DNA from: Ruminococcus sp.
GTDB lineage: Bacteria; Bacillota_I; Bacilli_A; RF39; UBA660
Direction: 5' to 3'
Length of the DNA stretch: 32,559 nucleotides
Assembly: GCA_023663235.1 (NCBI GenBank)
Contig: JAMPHW010000001.1
Location: forward strand, 188,195 to 220,753
Part shown: one piece after another, positions 22,582 to 30,428 of the stretch
Position numbering within the stretch: position 1 is the stretch's first letter
How the letters are laid out: every line of letters begins with the position of its first letter
The notes under the pieces: generated by a model
What the model saw: the letters and a program-made list of their open reading frames with translations, nothing else
Database searches by the model: none
Told to the model about the DNA's origin: nothing
Program-made: the position numbers and the translations under genes

Positions 22582-24001
22582 TAATATCGTTACTCGTGTT
22601 CGTTATAAGAAAGATGTAAATTTTCAAAGGTTGGTTGGTGGTTGGTGTAAGTATGTTTCAAAGGACGGAGCTGATACCACTTCCCTAAAAGATTTCTCTT
22701 CTATTGATGAATTATATCAGAAAGAATTTAATATTTTTGATGACACCGAAGAAACAAAGGAATTTCATATCTGGGGTAAAAATGGTAATGTTACTAAAAG
22801 AGATATTTTAAAAGATTTACCGAATGGCAAGTCTGGTCGTATGTGGAATTTAGTTGTTTCATTTCCTCCAGAATTTGCTCTAAAAAATGGCCTTAAAACA
22901 AAAGAAGATTATTACTTGATGACAAAGTCTGTTATTCCAAGATTTATGTTAGACAATGATTTTGATTTAACTAATACAAGGTGGTATGCAAGTCTTCATC
23001 GGGATACTGGAAACCCACATTTGCACATAACTTTTTTTGAAATGGAAGAACGAAGAAAAAAAGATACTTTAGATAAAACATCACTTAAATATTTAAAAAG
23101 TAATATAGCTTCTTATTTAGTAGATAATACCTCTTTTTATAAAGAACAAGATTATTTATTTTTAGGCCTAGATAACAAAATTAGAAAAAGTAATTTTACT
23201 AAAACAGAAGATAATTTGTTCTTTAGCAATAAGTTTAGAAAATCATTAAATAAAGATTTACTAGAATTATATAAAAAGTTACCTAGTCGTGGCCGTCTTC
23301 AATATAATTCAAAACATTTAGATTATTGTAGAAAAGATATTGACAAGATAATTGAAAAAATTTTATATCATGATACAATCAAATATGAATTTGAAAAATA
23401 TTATCATTCTTTAGAATCAATAGAACGCGAACAAAAAAAGATGTATGGGGAAAAAGCAAATAACAAGTACATTGAAAATAAAATGAAAAGATTATATTCT
23501 CGTATTGGTAATGATATTTTATATAATTTTAAAGTTTATAATTCTACTGATTTTTTAGATCGTCAAAAAGAATTTTTAAAAATTAATATAATGAATATGG
23601 AATTTAAAAGTAAAAGTCCAAAAAAGAAATCTACAATTTTAAAACATGCAAAAGAAATTTACCAGTTAGGAAAACTTGCTGATTTATCGGAATCAGATAT
23701 TAAGAAGTTATTAAGTAAATGGATCAAGAAGTCTAATATTGATTATGATGTTGATATTCTATATAGTGCGGTTAGTAGTTCTCGTGATACGATCAATGCT
23801 ACTGACTTTTATAAAGCACTTTCTCATTTAGGATACACCAAAGAAAGATATAATAATTTTAAGTCAAAGTCATTTTATAAGAACATAAAATTTAAACAAT
23901 TTATGAAAAAAGCAAATAATTTTTTACTTACTGAAAACAAAAAAGAAGAAAGATATTTACAAGAAATTTTAGAAAAAGAATTACAAGGAAAAGATATTTA
24001 A
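22574..24001 (+). CDS. MobL/MobP-type relaxase
   Basis: The protein has 475 residues. The metal-binding motif LHRDTGNPHLHI (about 140) is the three-His signature of Firmicute MobL/MobP3-type relaxases. GRMWNLVVSFPPEFA upstream of it is also typical. Early Tyr residues (for example in CKYVSKDGAD) are candidates for the nicking tyrosine. The C-terminal half is Lys-rich and helical. The enzyme nicks oriT and carries the strand into the recipient. It is translated with the MobC-like gene (8-base overlap), and its TAA is part of the TAAGGGGGT ribosome site for VirD4. Confidence 0.85.
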   Translation: MSSNIVTRVRYKKDVNFQRLVGGWCKYVSKDGADTTSLKDFSSIDELYQKEFNIFDDTEETKEFHIWGKNGNVTKRDILKDLPNGKSGRMWNLVVSFPPEFALKNGLKTKEDYYLMTKSVIPRFMLDNDFDLTNTRWYASLHRDTGNPHLHITFFEMEERRKKDTLDKTSLKYLKSNIASYLVDNTSFYKEQDYLFLGLDNKIRKSNFTKTEDNLFFSNKFRKSLNKDLLELYKKLPSRGRLQYNSKHLDYCRKDIDKIIEKILYHDTIKYEFEKYYHSLESIEREQKKMYGEKANNKYIENKMKRLYSRIGNDILYNFKVYNSTDFLDRQKEFLKINIMNMEFKSKSPKKKSTILKHAKEIYQLGKLADLSESDIKKLLSKWIKKSNIDYDVDILYSAVSSSRDTINATDFYKALSHLGYTKERYNNFKSKSFYKNIKFKQFMKKANNFLLTENKKEERYLQEILEKELQGKDI

Positions 24002-24014
24002 GGGGGTTATAAAA

Positions 24015-25874
24015 ATAAAGAAATATTTTAATTACATATTAGTAGTTATTATTTCTTTATTGCTTCTTATCTTCATCATTCCAAACTTTATATATTTTAT
24101 TCAAAATAAATTTGAAATACATTTTATTTTTAATTTTATAGAGCTATTAAAAATGATAATAGATGATAAGAATTTAATTGTTGGCATTCTGATTTCGGAA
24201 TGTCTTTTTATTTTGTTTTTACTTTATTATAAATATAATTTTAAGATTAAAAATAATGCAAATGATAACGGCATTCCAAAAAGAATAAAAAGCAATGAGT
24301 TTGGTAGTAGCGACTTTGCTAGTTTAAAAGAGATAAAAGAAAACTTTTCTACTTGGCACTTTGGGAAAAATAAGGGTGCTGGTGGAATGGTTATTGCAAT
24401 AGAAAATAATAAATACTATGTTGATACTTCATCAAATCATACTTTAGTTGTCGGAAGTACCGGATCAGGTAAAACGGTCGGTGTTATTTTTCCTCTCATT
24501 TATAATTTAGCTGATAATGGCGAAAGTATGATTATAAATGATGTTAAAGGCGAAATTTATAAGACTACTTATGATTATTTAAAGAAAAAAGATTATGACA
24601 TTCAAATTATTAATTTACGTGATACATCAAACAGTAGTTTCTGGAATCCTTTAGAAATTGCATATCAATATTATAAAGAGAATAATTTTGAAAAAGAAAT
24701 TGAAACAATAAACGATTTATCAAATGCAATTTGTGAAGATGTAACAAGTCGTGATAAGTACTGGCAAGAATCGTCTTCCTCTGTTTTAAGTGCTTTATGC
24801 TTAGCTTTAATTGAAGACGCAAAGAAACAAAGTCAAATACATTTTCATTCCATATATAATTTACTTGTCGAGCATGGATCTAAAAAATACGGCGATCAGA
24901 ATTCTTTAGATAAGTATTTCAGTGATCGTCCTTTTGGTAATACTGCTAAAAATTTATACGCAAGTGGTAATTTTGCTCGTGGGGAAACAAGAGCTACTAT
25001 TTTTTCTATTTTAGCGTCAAAATTAAGGGTGTTTGGCGATACTGGGGTTAGTTACATTACAAGTAAGTCTTCATTCAATATAAGGGATATTGGAAAGAAA
25101 AAAACGGCTATTTTTTTAATTGTTCCAGATGAAAAACTTTCTCGTCATTTTATTGGTGGTTTATTTGTTAATCAAGTATATCAAACACTTGTTGAAGAGG
25201 CCCAGAAAAATGCTAGTGGCTCTCTTCCTATTAGAGTAAATTTTATCCTTGAAGAATTTTGTAATACAATAAAAATTAGTGAACTGTCTAAAAAACTCAC
25301 AGTAGCCCGTTCCCGTAAAATTCGTTTTTATATGGTAATTCAAGACTACAATATGCTTAATGAAACATATAAAGAAACAGCCGGAACAATCAAAGCAAAC
25401 GCTGGAAATACAGTTTACTTACTTACGAATGATTATAGTACGGCTCGCGAGATTTCAAACCGCATGGGGAAATATACGACTTGCACTACTCGAACATCAA
25501 CATCTAATCGTTATGGCAAAGCTGATTTTAATATTTCTTCTGATACTTCATTGACTGGTCGAGATTTAAGAACGCCAGATGAACTTATGAATATAAAAGT
25601 TGGCGAGGCAATTATATTAAGAACTCGTATGTCGCCTATTAAAACTAATTTTAAACAAATAAGTGATTATCCTATCAAATATAAAGTTGTTGATAAAATA
25701 ATTTTCAAACAAGATGAATTTTATAAGTTAGAATTATTTGATTTAGATACTTTTAGGATCGAACAAGAATTATTTAGTAATACCAATGATGAAATTATCC
25801 AGATTACACCTACCAAGAAAGCAAACCCTACTAAAAGGAAAAAGAAAGATGTCGTATCCAAAACAGACGATTAA
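24015..25874 (+). CDS. VirD4/TraG-type coupling protein, proposed ATA start
   Basis: The protein has about 619 residues. The frame upstream of TTG 24060 encodes KIKKYFNYILVVIIS, a basic N-terminus leading into the first TM helix, which TTG would cut in half; TTG also has no ribosome site. ATA 24015 lies eight bases after TAAGGGGG, the spacing seen in other genes of this element; ATA 24009 is the only close alternative. A second TM lies at about 50-70. Walker A VVGSTGSGKT is at about 145. The Walker B region reads INFILEEFCN (about 408), followed by arginine-finger and sensor-like motifs typical of TraG/VirD4. It links the relaxosome to the channel. Its 3' end overlaps the methyltransferase gene by 26 bases. 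Confidence 0.85.
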   Translation: MKKYFNYILVVIISLLLLIFIIPNFIYFIQNKFEIHFIFNFIELLKMIIDDKNLIVGILISECLFILFLLYYKYNFKIKNNANDNGIPKRIKSNEFGSSDFASLKEIKENFSTWHFGKNKGAGGMVIAIENNKYYVDTSSNHTLVVGSTGSGKTVGVIFPLIYNLADNGESMIINDVKGEIYKTTYDYLKKKDYDIQIINLRDTSNSSFWNPLEIAYQYYKENNFEKEIETINDLSNAICEDVTSRDKYWQESSSSVLSALCLALIEDAKKQSQIHFHSIYNLLVEHGSKKYGDQNSLDKYFSDRPFGNTAKNLYASGNFARGETRATIFSILASKLRVFGDTGVSYITSKSSFNIRDIGKKKTAIFLIVPDEKLSRHFIGGLFVNQVYQTLVEEAQKNASGSLPIRVNFILEEFCNTIKISELSKKLTVARSRKIRFYMVIQDYNMLNETYKETAGTIKANAGNTVYLLTNDYSTAREISNRMGKYTTCTTRTSTSNRYGKADFNISSDTSLTGRDLRTPDELMNIKVGEAIILRTRMSPIKTNFKQISDYPIKYKVVDKIIFKQDEFYKLELFDLDTFRIEQELFSNTNDEIIQITPTKKANPTKRKKKDVVSKTDD

Positions 25875-26985
25875 TCTTTTTAATTTTAATTATCCATATT
25901 TAAAATTAGATAAGAAAAATGTTAAGGTGGGTACTTTCTTCTCTGGAATTGGTAGTCCAGAAATGGCTTTTAAACGATTAAAGGAAAATGGTATCATTGA
26001 AAATTATGATCCTGTTTTCTTTTGTGAAATAGACAAATTCGCAATTAAAAGTTATTGTGCTATTCATGATAAAAGTCCAAGTGATAATTTAGGTAGCATT
26101 ACAGAAGTTGACGGATCTAAAATTCCTTATGCGGATATATGGATCGGTGGTTTTCCCTGTCAGGATATTTCAATAGCTGGTGTAAGGCGTGGTTTTGATT
26201 TTAATAGCAATACTAGATCCTCTTTAGGTTGGAAGATGATACAATTTTTAAGAGAAGTAAAAGAACAACCGAAAGTTGTCATTTTTGAAAATGTGGCTGC
26301 AATTACCCAAAGCAAAATGAAAAGAACTTTAGATTTATTCAAAAAAGATTTAGAAGATTTAGGTTATTCTTTATATGATAATGTTTTATGTGCTTTAGAT
26401 TATAATACCCCTCAAAATAGAGAAAGGTATTTTTTAATTGCAATTAAAGGAAAATATTTATATCATTTTCCAGAAAGACAAAGACTTAAATTAAGATTAA
26501 AGGATCTACTAGAAAAAGAGATTGATTCAGATTTAATATTATCTGAAAAAGTTCACTTTGATTTAGAAAGTTTTGTTAAGAATAAAAACTATTCTAAAAA
26601 TAGTAAGTTGTGTTGTCGTAATCTAAAAAATAAAAAGAAAAAATATGTTATTGATCTATATAGATTTATCGAGGGTAAAAATTATTGTGGACGTGATACT
26701 TCCTCTAGGTACAATCAAACGGCTAGACTATGGTCGATGAACGGTTATTGTCCTACTTTAACCGCTAATTCTACCGAAGATACTAGCAAAATGATTATTT
26801 ATCGTAATAATTGTTTCTTTGTAAAAAAAATAAGTCCACTTGAAAGCTGGCGACTTATGGGGTTTAATGATGAAGATTTTTACAAAGCAAAAAATGTTGG
26901 TACTTCAAATCGCCAGTTATATAAACAAGCTGGTAATAGTATTGCAACAAATGTAATTTATCATATATTAAAAAATTTATTTTAG
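25849..26985 (+). CDS. DNA cytosine-5 methyltransferase
   Basis: The protein has 378 residues. Motif I is GTFFSGIGSPEMAF, motif IV is GGFPCQDIS with the catalytic Cys, motif VI is FENV and motif VIII is QNRERYFLI. A target-recognition region follows, then motif IX/X with KQAGNSIATNV. All catalytic parts are present. No restriction enzyme is nearby, so it is an orphan, probably marking the element DNA against host restriction after transfer. ATG 25849 is chosen because the earlier in-frame ATG (25786) lies inside VirD4. The recognition sequence cannot be read by eye. Confidence 0.93.
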   Translation: MSYPKQTINLFNFNYPYLKLDKKNVKVGTFFSGIGSPEMAFKRLKENGIIENYDPVFFCEIDKFAIKSYCAIHDKSPSDNLGSITEVDGSKIPYADIWIGGFPCQDISIAGVRRGFDFNSNTRSSLGWKMIQFLREVKEQPKVVIFENVAAITQSKMKRTLDLFKKDLEDLGYSLYDNVLCALDYNTPQNRERYFLIAIKGKYLYHFPERQRLKLRLKDLLEKEIDSDLILSEKVHFDLESFVKNKNYSKNSKLCCRNLKNKKKKYVIDLYRFIEGKNYCGRDTSSRYNQTARLWSMNGYCPTLTANSTEDTSKMIIYRNNCFFVKKISPLESWRLMGFNDEDFYKAKNVGTSNRQLYKQAGNSIATNVIYHILKNLF

Positions 26986-27022
26986 AATGTACTTGAATGA
27001 TATATATAATTATCCAATAATG

Positions 27023-27031
27023 TGATATAAT
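27023..27031 (+). promoter_or_regulatory. Extended -10 promoter TGATATAAT
   Basis: TGA-TATAAT precedes the protease gene and gives a leader of about 44 bases. AATTTA/TAAATT in this leader can fold around the GGAGG site. Confidence 0.55.
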
Positions 27032-27081
27032 TATTTGTAACAACAAAACGATAAATGATAATTTATATTTGGAGGTAAATT

Positions 27082-27594
27082 ATGAAAGAAAGAATATCAA
27101 ACAATTCAAGAAAGTGGTTAAGTTTAATTATTGCTATATTTTTATATTATATAATTCATGAAGGTAGTCATGTTATAGTAGCAATACTTTACGGAGTATT
27201 TGAAAAAATAAGAATATTAGGTTTAGGCGTTCAAGTAGTTGCAAAAACAGAACTTTTAACAGACTTTCAAACGGCTATGTTTTGTGTTGTGGGAAGTATA
27301 AGTACATTATTGGTATCATATTTATTGGTTTTATTTGTTAAAAAAATAGTAGATAGTAAAAATAAAATTTTAAAAGCAATTTGCTATTACACTACACTTG
27401 CTTTTATGTTATTAGATCCAATATACTTAACAATATTATACAAGTTTGTAGGTGGCGGAGATATGAACGGTATTTTATTATTTGGAATACCTGAAATTGT
27501 AGTTCAACTTATTTATGGAATTATTGCAATAATAAATATTTTCTTGATTATTAAAAAAATATATCCTGCATACAAGAAAAGTTTTAGTGAATAG
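27082..27594 (+). CDS. M50-like membrane metalloprotease
   Basis: The protein has 170 residues and four or five hydrophobic segments. An HEGSH motif (HExxH) lies in the first helix (about 26-30), as in site-2-type proteases. A later LLDP and GGGDMNG segment could supply the third ligand. It is short for M50 and lacks a PDZ domain. The substrate is unknown: possibly a signalling anti-sigma factor, a peptide pheromone or an immunity role. GGAGG precedes the ATG, and it has its own promoter and terminator, which suggests cargo rather than transfer function. Confidence 0.65.
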   Translation: MKERISNNSRKWLSLIIAIFLYYIIHEGSHVIVAILYGVFEKIRILGLGVQVVAKTELLTDFQTAMFCVVGSISTLLVSYLLVLFVKKIVDSKNKILKAICYYTTLAFMLLDPIYLTILYKFVGGGDMNGILLFGIPEIVVQLIYGIIAIINIFLIIKKIYPAYKKSFSE

Positions 27595-27603
27595 TTTCCT
27601 ATT

Positions 27604-27637
27604 AGATTATCACAAAAATTGATAATCTTTTTCTTTT
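27604..27637 (+). terminator. Intrinsic terminator after the M50-like gene
   Basis: AGATTATC pairs with GATAATCT over a 9-base loop, followed by a T-rich run. Confidence 0.75.
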
Positions 27638-27720
27638 TGTATATATTTCTATATTTATTTATGTTATAATGAATTTGATAGTAATTGCTGAAAACAATTA
27701 AAAATAACTTGCTTGTTTTG

Positions 27721-27749
27721 TTGACTTCACCTTAAGTTTAATGTATGAT
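27721..27749 (+). promoter_or_regulatory. Promoter TTGACT-17-TATGAT
   Basis: TTGACT (27721-27726) and TATGAT (27744-27749) are 17 bases apart. A leader of about 42 bases precedes the ATG at 27798. Confidence 0.7.
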
Positions 27750-27797
27750 AAGAAAACACACCTCGCAAGAGTCCTATCTTTTAAGGAGCTGTATATT

Positions 27798-28307
27798 ATG
27801 AAGTCAAATTTTAATGAATTGAAAGATCTTATAACAGAAATGAACGATCTAAACGATCAAATTAGTTTTATTAAATTTAATAATGACGAGGGTGTCAAAT
27901 TTGATAGTGTCGAAGATATGAAAGACTTTTTTTTAAAAGTAGAAAATGGTAATCTTGATTATTTATTTGATGATGTAAATTGTGAAGTACAAATACCGCA
28001 AAAAGAATTAGTAGAAAGTTTTAATCATACAAAAAATGATATTTATTTTTTCCTATATACTTATGAAAAAGATGATAAATTTATTACATATCTTTCAATG
28101 AAACATTTAAAAGACGATCATGTTATTGATAATTTATGTGGTAAAGAAAATAAAGATAAAGAATCAGCTCATAACTGGTTTGAGGAACTTAAAGAAAATA
28201 TATTAAATACCAATATTGATGAATTAATAGAAACATTAATTATTGGTGTTAAAAATACAATAAAAAGTTTAAAAATTGAAATGCAAAACTTGGCTAGCGT
28301 TGGCTAG
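27798..28307 (+). CDS. Acidic accessory protein of unknown function
   Basis: The protein has 169 residues from ATG 27798, which has AAGGAG 9 bases upstream; an ATG further upstream (27741) lies inside the promoter. It is soluble, acidic and helical at both ends (NELKDLITEMNDLNDQ at the start; DELIETLIIGVKNTIKSLKI near the end). I recognise no domain. It is a monocistronic unit between its own consensus-like promoter and a CTAGC/GCTAG terminator, a pattern expected for an independently expressed early or anti-defence gene. That is inference only. Confidence 0.6.
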   Translation: MKSNFNELKDLITEMNDLNDQISFIKFNNDEGVKFDSVEDMKDFFLKVENGNLDYLFDDVNCEVQIPQKELVESFNHTKNDIYFFLYTYEKDDKFITYLSMKHLKDDHVIDNLCGKENKDKESAHNWFEELKENILNTNIDELIETLIIGVKNTIKSLKIEMQNLASVG

Positions 28308-28316
28308 TCTTTTTTT
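28294..28316 (+). terminator. Intrinsic terminator CTAGC-GCTAG
   Basis: CTAGC - gttg - GCTAG is followed by TC and seven T. A similar CTAG-type terminator ends the gene at 30103. Confidence 0.7.
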
Positions 28317-28342
28317 GTGTTATATAATAAGGGGGTTAAATT

Positions 28343-29317
28343 ATAGAAATAAAGAAAATTTTAAATGAAATAAGTAATTGTTCCAAACAAAATAATTTTG
28401 ATAGGATCAATTCACTTACTCTTGATTTAGAAAAAAATATTTTGGATAGTTACAAAAGCAATCATGACTTTATTAGATTAATAGATGTCATTACAACTTA
28501 TAGTAACTATTCTTTTTTTAATAGTTTATTAATTGATTATCAGTACCCTTTCTTTTTAGATTTAGGAACTAAAAACAAATATGCAAAACAAGGTGTTAAT
28601 ATTGTAGATAATGCAAAAGTAATTAATATATTATCACCTAACAATGATATTTATATAAAAATTAATGATACTGATAAAGAAGAAATAAAAAAATTAGATG
28701 AGCTATCACCGGAAGAATTAAAAAGATATAACGATCCAAAGGACACATCAATCACACTTCATCATAAAGACTTTAAAGGTTTAAATGTTATTGAACTATA
28801 TGATTGTAAAGATACTGATATGAAACAAGAAGATTATATGAAGTTAGATCTACCGCCTCTTTATTTTCATGATTATAATGATATTTATACGCCTTTTGTT
28901 AAAACTTTATATGCTGACGGTTATAAAATAAGTTATTGTGATAATTTAGATACAAAGTTTTCCTATGACAAAGAAAACAAAACTATCAATATTAAAAATG
29001 GCCTTAATTGTCAAATGAAAATGATGTGTCTTCTTGAGGTCTACTCTTCTGATATAACTTCAAATGAATTTGATAAAAATTTACTTAATTATGCAATTCA
29101 TAAAAATATTGGTATGGAAGACAATTTTACTGATAATTTTTCCTTTTTAGATTGGTATAAAAATACTGATATAAAAGAAGTAGAAAAAAGTCTAAAATTG
29201 TTATCTTCTAAAGGTAGAAAATTTATTACTAATTTTAATCGTTTCTTTGATATAGAAAAAGAAAAATTTATTTATGAAAAAGTTAGTTTATATGATGACA
29301 TTTCTTTTTCAATTTAG
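28343..29317 (+). CDS. ArdC-N-like protein, proposed ATA start
   Basis: The protein has about 324 residues. The region SNYSFFNSLLIDYQYP, followed by KQGVNIV and INILSP, recalls the ArdC N-terminal domain, a ssDNA-binding anti-restriction module. The ArdC HExxH is not visible; the equivalent position may be LLEVYSS. The in-frame TTG at 28442 has no ribosome site and is preceded by 33 coding-like codons. The frame opens only after a TAA at 28337-28339. ATA 28343, seven bases after AAGGGGG, is the best start, with ATT 28340 as an alternative. A TATAAT (28323-28328) with TTGGCT 17 bases upstream abuts the ribosome site. Confidence 0.6.
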   Translation: MEIKKILNEISNCSKQNNFDRINSLTLDLEKNILDSYKSNHDFIRLIDVITTYSNYSFFNSLLIDYQYPFFLDLGTKNKYAKQGVNIVDNAKVINILSPNNDIYIKINDTDKEEIKKLDELSPEELKRYNDPKDTSITLHHKDFKGLNVIELYDCKDTDMKQEDYMKLDLPPLYFHDYNDIYTPFVKTLYADGYKISYCDNLDTKFSYDKENKTINIKNGLNCQMKMMCLLEVYSSDITSNEFDKNLLNYAIHKNIGMEDNFTDNFSFLDWYKNTDIKEVEKSLKLLSSKGRKFITNFNRFFDIEKEKFIYEKVSLYDDISFSI

Positions 29318-29321
29318 GGCG

Positions 29322-29350
29322 CTGACATCTTTTTTATAGCGCGTTATAAT
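29322..29350 (+). promoter_or_regulatory. Promoter CTGACA-17-TATAAT with GCGC hairpin
   Basis: CTGACA (29322-29327) and TATAAT (29345-29350) are 17 bases apart. GCGCT (29320-29324) and AGCGC (29338-29342) inside it can pair. The word GCGCGTTATAATT recurs at 30364-30376, upstream of the recombinase. Confidence 0.65.
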
Positions 29351-29370
29351 TGATTTGTGAGGTGGTATTC

Positions 29371-29604
29371 TTGAATTATAAAAATGAAATAAAAGAAAAA
29401 ACATTAAATTCTTATAGTGATTTATTGAGTGATATTATCTATATCTATTATAAGAATAAAAAAGATATTTCAAAAAAAGATATTCTAATGGAACTTTTAA
29501 CTATTAGAGAACTAAAAAGATCGGAAGTTGATACTATTTTTGGTAATGCAATCGAACTTGTTAAAGTAAAATATAGTATTGATATTTCAAAAAATAGAAA
29601 GTGA
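29371..29604 (+). CDS. Small unknown protein, TTG start
   Basis: The protein has 77 residues from TTG 29371, preceded by GAGGTGG. It starts (M)NYKNEIKEKTLNSYSDLL and is Lys/Ile/Leu-rich and helical, with no membrane segment or recognised motif. The initial frame from TTG 29350 overlaps the promoter's -10 box and is not used. It is followed 13 bases later by the next unknown gene and probably forms a two-gene unit with it. Confidence 0.6.
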   Translation: MNYKNEIKEKTLNSYSDLLSDIIYIYYKNKKDISKKDILMELLTIRELKRSEVDTIFGNAIELVKVKYSIDISKNRK

Positions 29605-29617
29605 GTGTTTAAATATT

Positions 29618-30103
29618 ATGAAAGATTTTAATAGAAATAATATGTCTAATTTATTTTATGATTTTGTTGTTAACTATGAAAGTAATAAAGATGATAAAAA
29701 AAATTCTAAATATTTATTTAAAGATAAAAATTCAAAAAATGCAATTAGAGCATTAACAGAACAATGGTATATGGAAGATACAATGTATTTTATCTTTCTA
29801 TGTAATAACAAAGAACATGCTTTAAAAGAAATTAAAGAAATGTTAAAAACTAAAACAGGAACAGAGCTTTTAATTGGAAGACTTGATAATACTTTTGAAA
29901 ATGATTCAGATTGTTACATATCACAGATTGAAGATTTAGATTATTTAACAAAAGATTTAGTAACAAGAGATCAGCTTTCTATAATTGTAAATAGAAAATT
30001 TGAGTTTGATGATGAATTTAAAGAAAAAGATTATTTTAATTTATATATTAAATTTAAAGATTTAAGTAATATGTTAAAATCTTATTATGAAGTATCATTT
30101 TAA
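29618..30103 (+). CDS. Unknown acidic accessory protein
   Basis: The protein has 161 residues from ATG 29618. It is rich in Asp, Lys and Phe, with a central EQWYMEDTMYFIFLCNN segment. It has no signal peptide, TM segment or known domain. A weak GTGAG site lies upstream. It is the second gene of the unit driven by the promoter at 29322 and ends at a strong terminator. The EQWYMEDT words resemble DQWYLEDT in the recombinase, but the surroundings do not match. Confidence 0.55.
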   Translation: MKDFNRNNMSNLFYDFVVNYESNKDDKKNSKYLFKDKNSKNAIRALTEQWYMEDTMYFIFLCNNKEHALKEIKEMLKTKTGTELLIGRLDNTFENDSDCYISQIEDLDYLTKDLVTRDQLSIIVNRKFEFDDEFKEKDYFNLYIKFKDLSNMLKSYYEVSF

Positions 30104-30109
30104 CAAACT

Positions 30110-30139
30110 GATTAGGTCAACGGCCTAGTCTTTTTTTTA
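30110..30139 (+). terminator. Intrinsic terminator
   Basis: GATTAGG pairs with CCTAGTC, with one T-G pair, over a 7-base loop and is followed by eight T. Confidence 0.75.
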
Positions 30140-30190
30140 TGTGGGCGAATATTATATAACAAATACTATAAATTTAAGGGGGTTTTAGAA

Positions 30191-30349
30191 ATTAGTAAGA
30201 GAAAGAATAAAAAGGAAACAAAATTTATATATAGTGAAGAATTTATAACTAACACCACTAACCCCACCGAAGAAGAATTAAAAGCTATTTTCAACAAGAA
30301 ATATTTTAAATATATAAAAAGACTTGAAAATAGAACTTTAGGGGGCTGA
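30191..30349 (+). CDS. 52-residue basic protein with ATT start
   Basis: The frame codes for (M)SKRKNKKETKFIYSEEF, then ITNTTNPTEEELKAIFNKKY and a basic end at TGA 30347-30349. There is no ATG, GTG or TTG in frame, but ATT 30191 lies eight bases after TTTAAGGGGG. The content, with NPTEEELKAIFNKKY then IKRLEN, looks like a genuine short conserved protein of the type often found before serine recombinases of Gram-positive elements; that resemblance is from memory. It could be an excision or regulatory factor. It overlaps the ribosome site of the next small gene. Confidence 0.55.
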   Translation: MSKRKNKKETKFIYSEEFITNTTNPTEEELKAIFNKKYFKYIKRLENRTLGG

Positions 30350-30353
30350 ATTA

Positions 30354-30428
30354 TTGAAACAAGCGCGTTATAATTTTATTGAGCTTGAAATTACGATTAA
30401 AAATAAGGAGATGTATTTTTATGAGTAA
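30354..30428 (+). CDS. 24-residue leader-like ORF coupled to the recombinase
   Basis: TTG 30354 lies eight bases after AGGGGG. The peptide is (M)KQARYNFIELEITIKNKE followed by MYFYE. Its stop overlaps the recombinase start as ATGAGTAA (30421-30428), so translating it would bring ribosomes to the recombinase. It may be a regulatory leader rather than a functional protein. Confidence 0.45.
   Translation: MKQARYNFIELEITIKNKEMYFYE
30364..30376 (+). promoter_or_regulatory. Repeated -10 module GCGCGTTATAATT
   Basis: This 13-base word is identical to 29340-29352. It contains TATAAT (30369-30374), with CTGAAT (30346-30351) 17 bases upstream, so a second promoter inside the leader ORF could drive the recombinase directly. 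Confidence 0.5.

Noticed and set aside
29618-30103. Relation of this protein to the recombinase because of the EQWYMEDT / DQWYLEDT similarity.
   Set aside because: The match is limited to about eight residues and the surrounding sequence differs.
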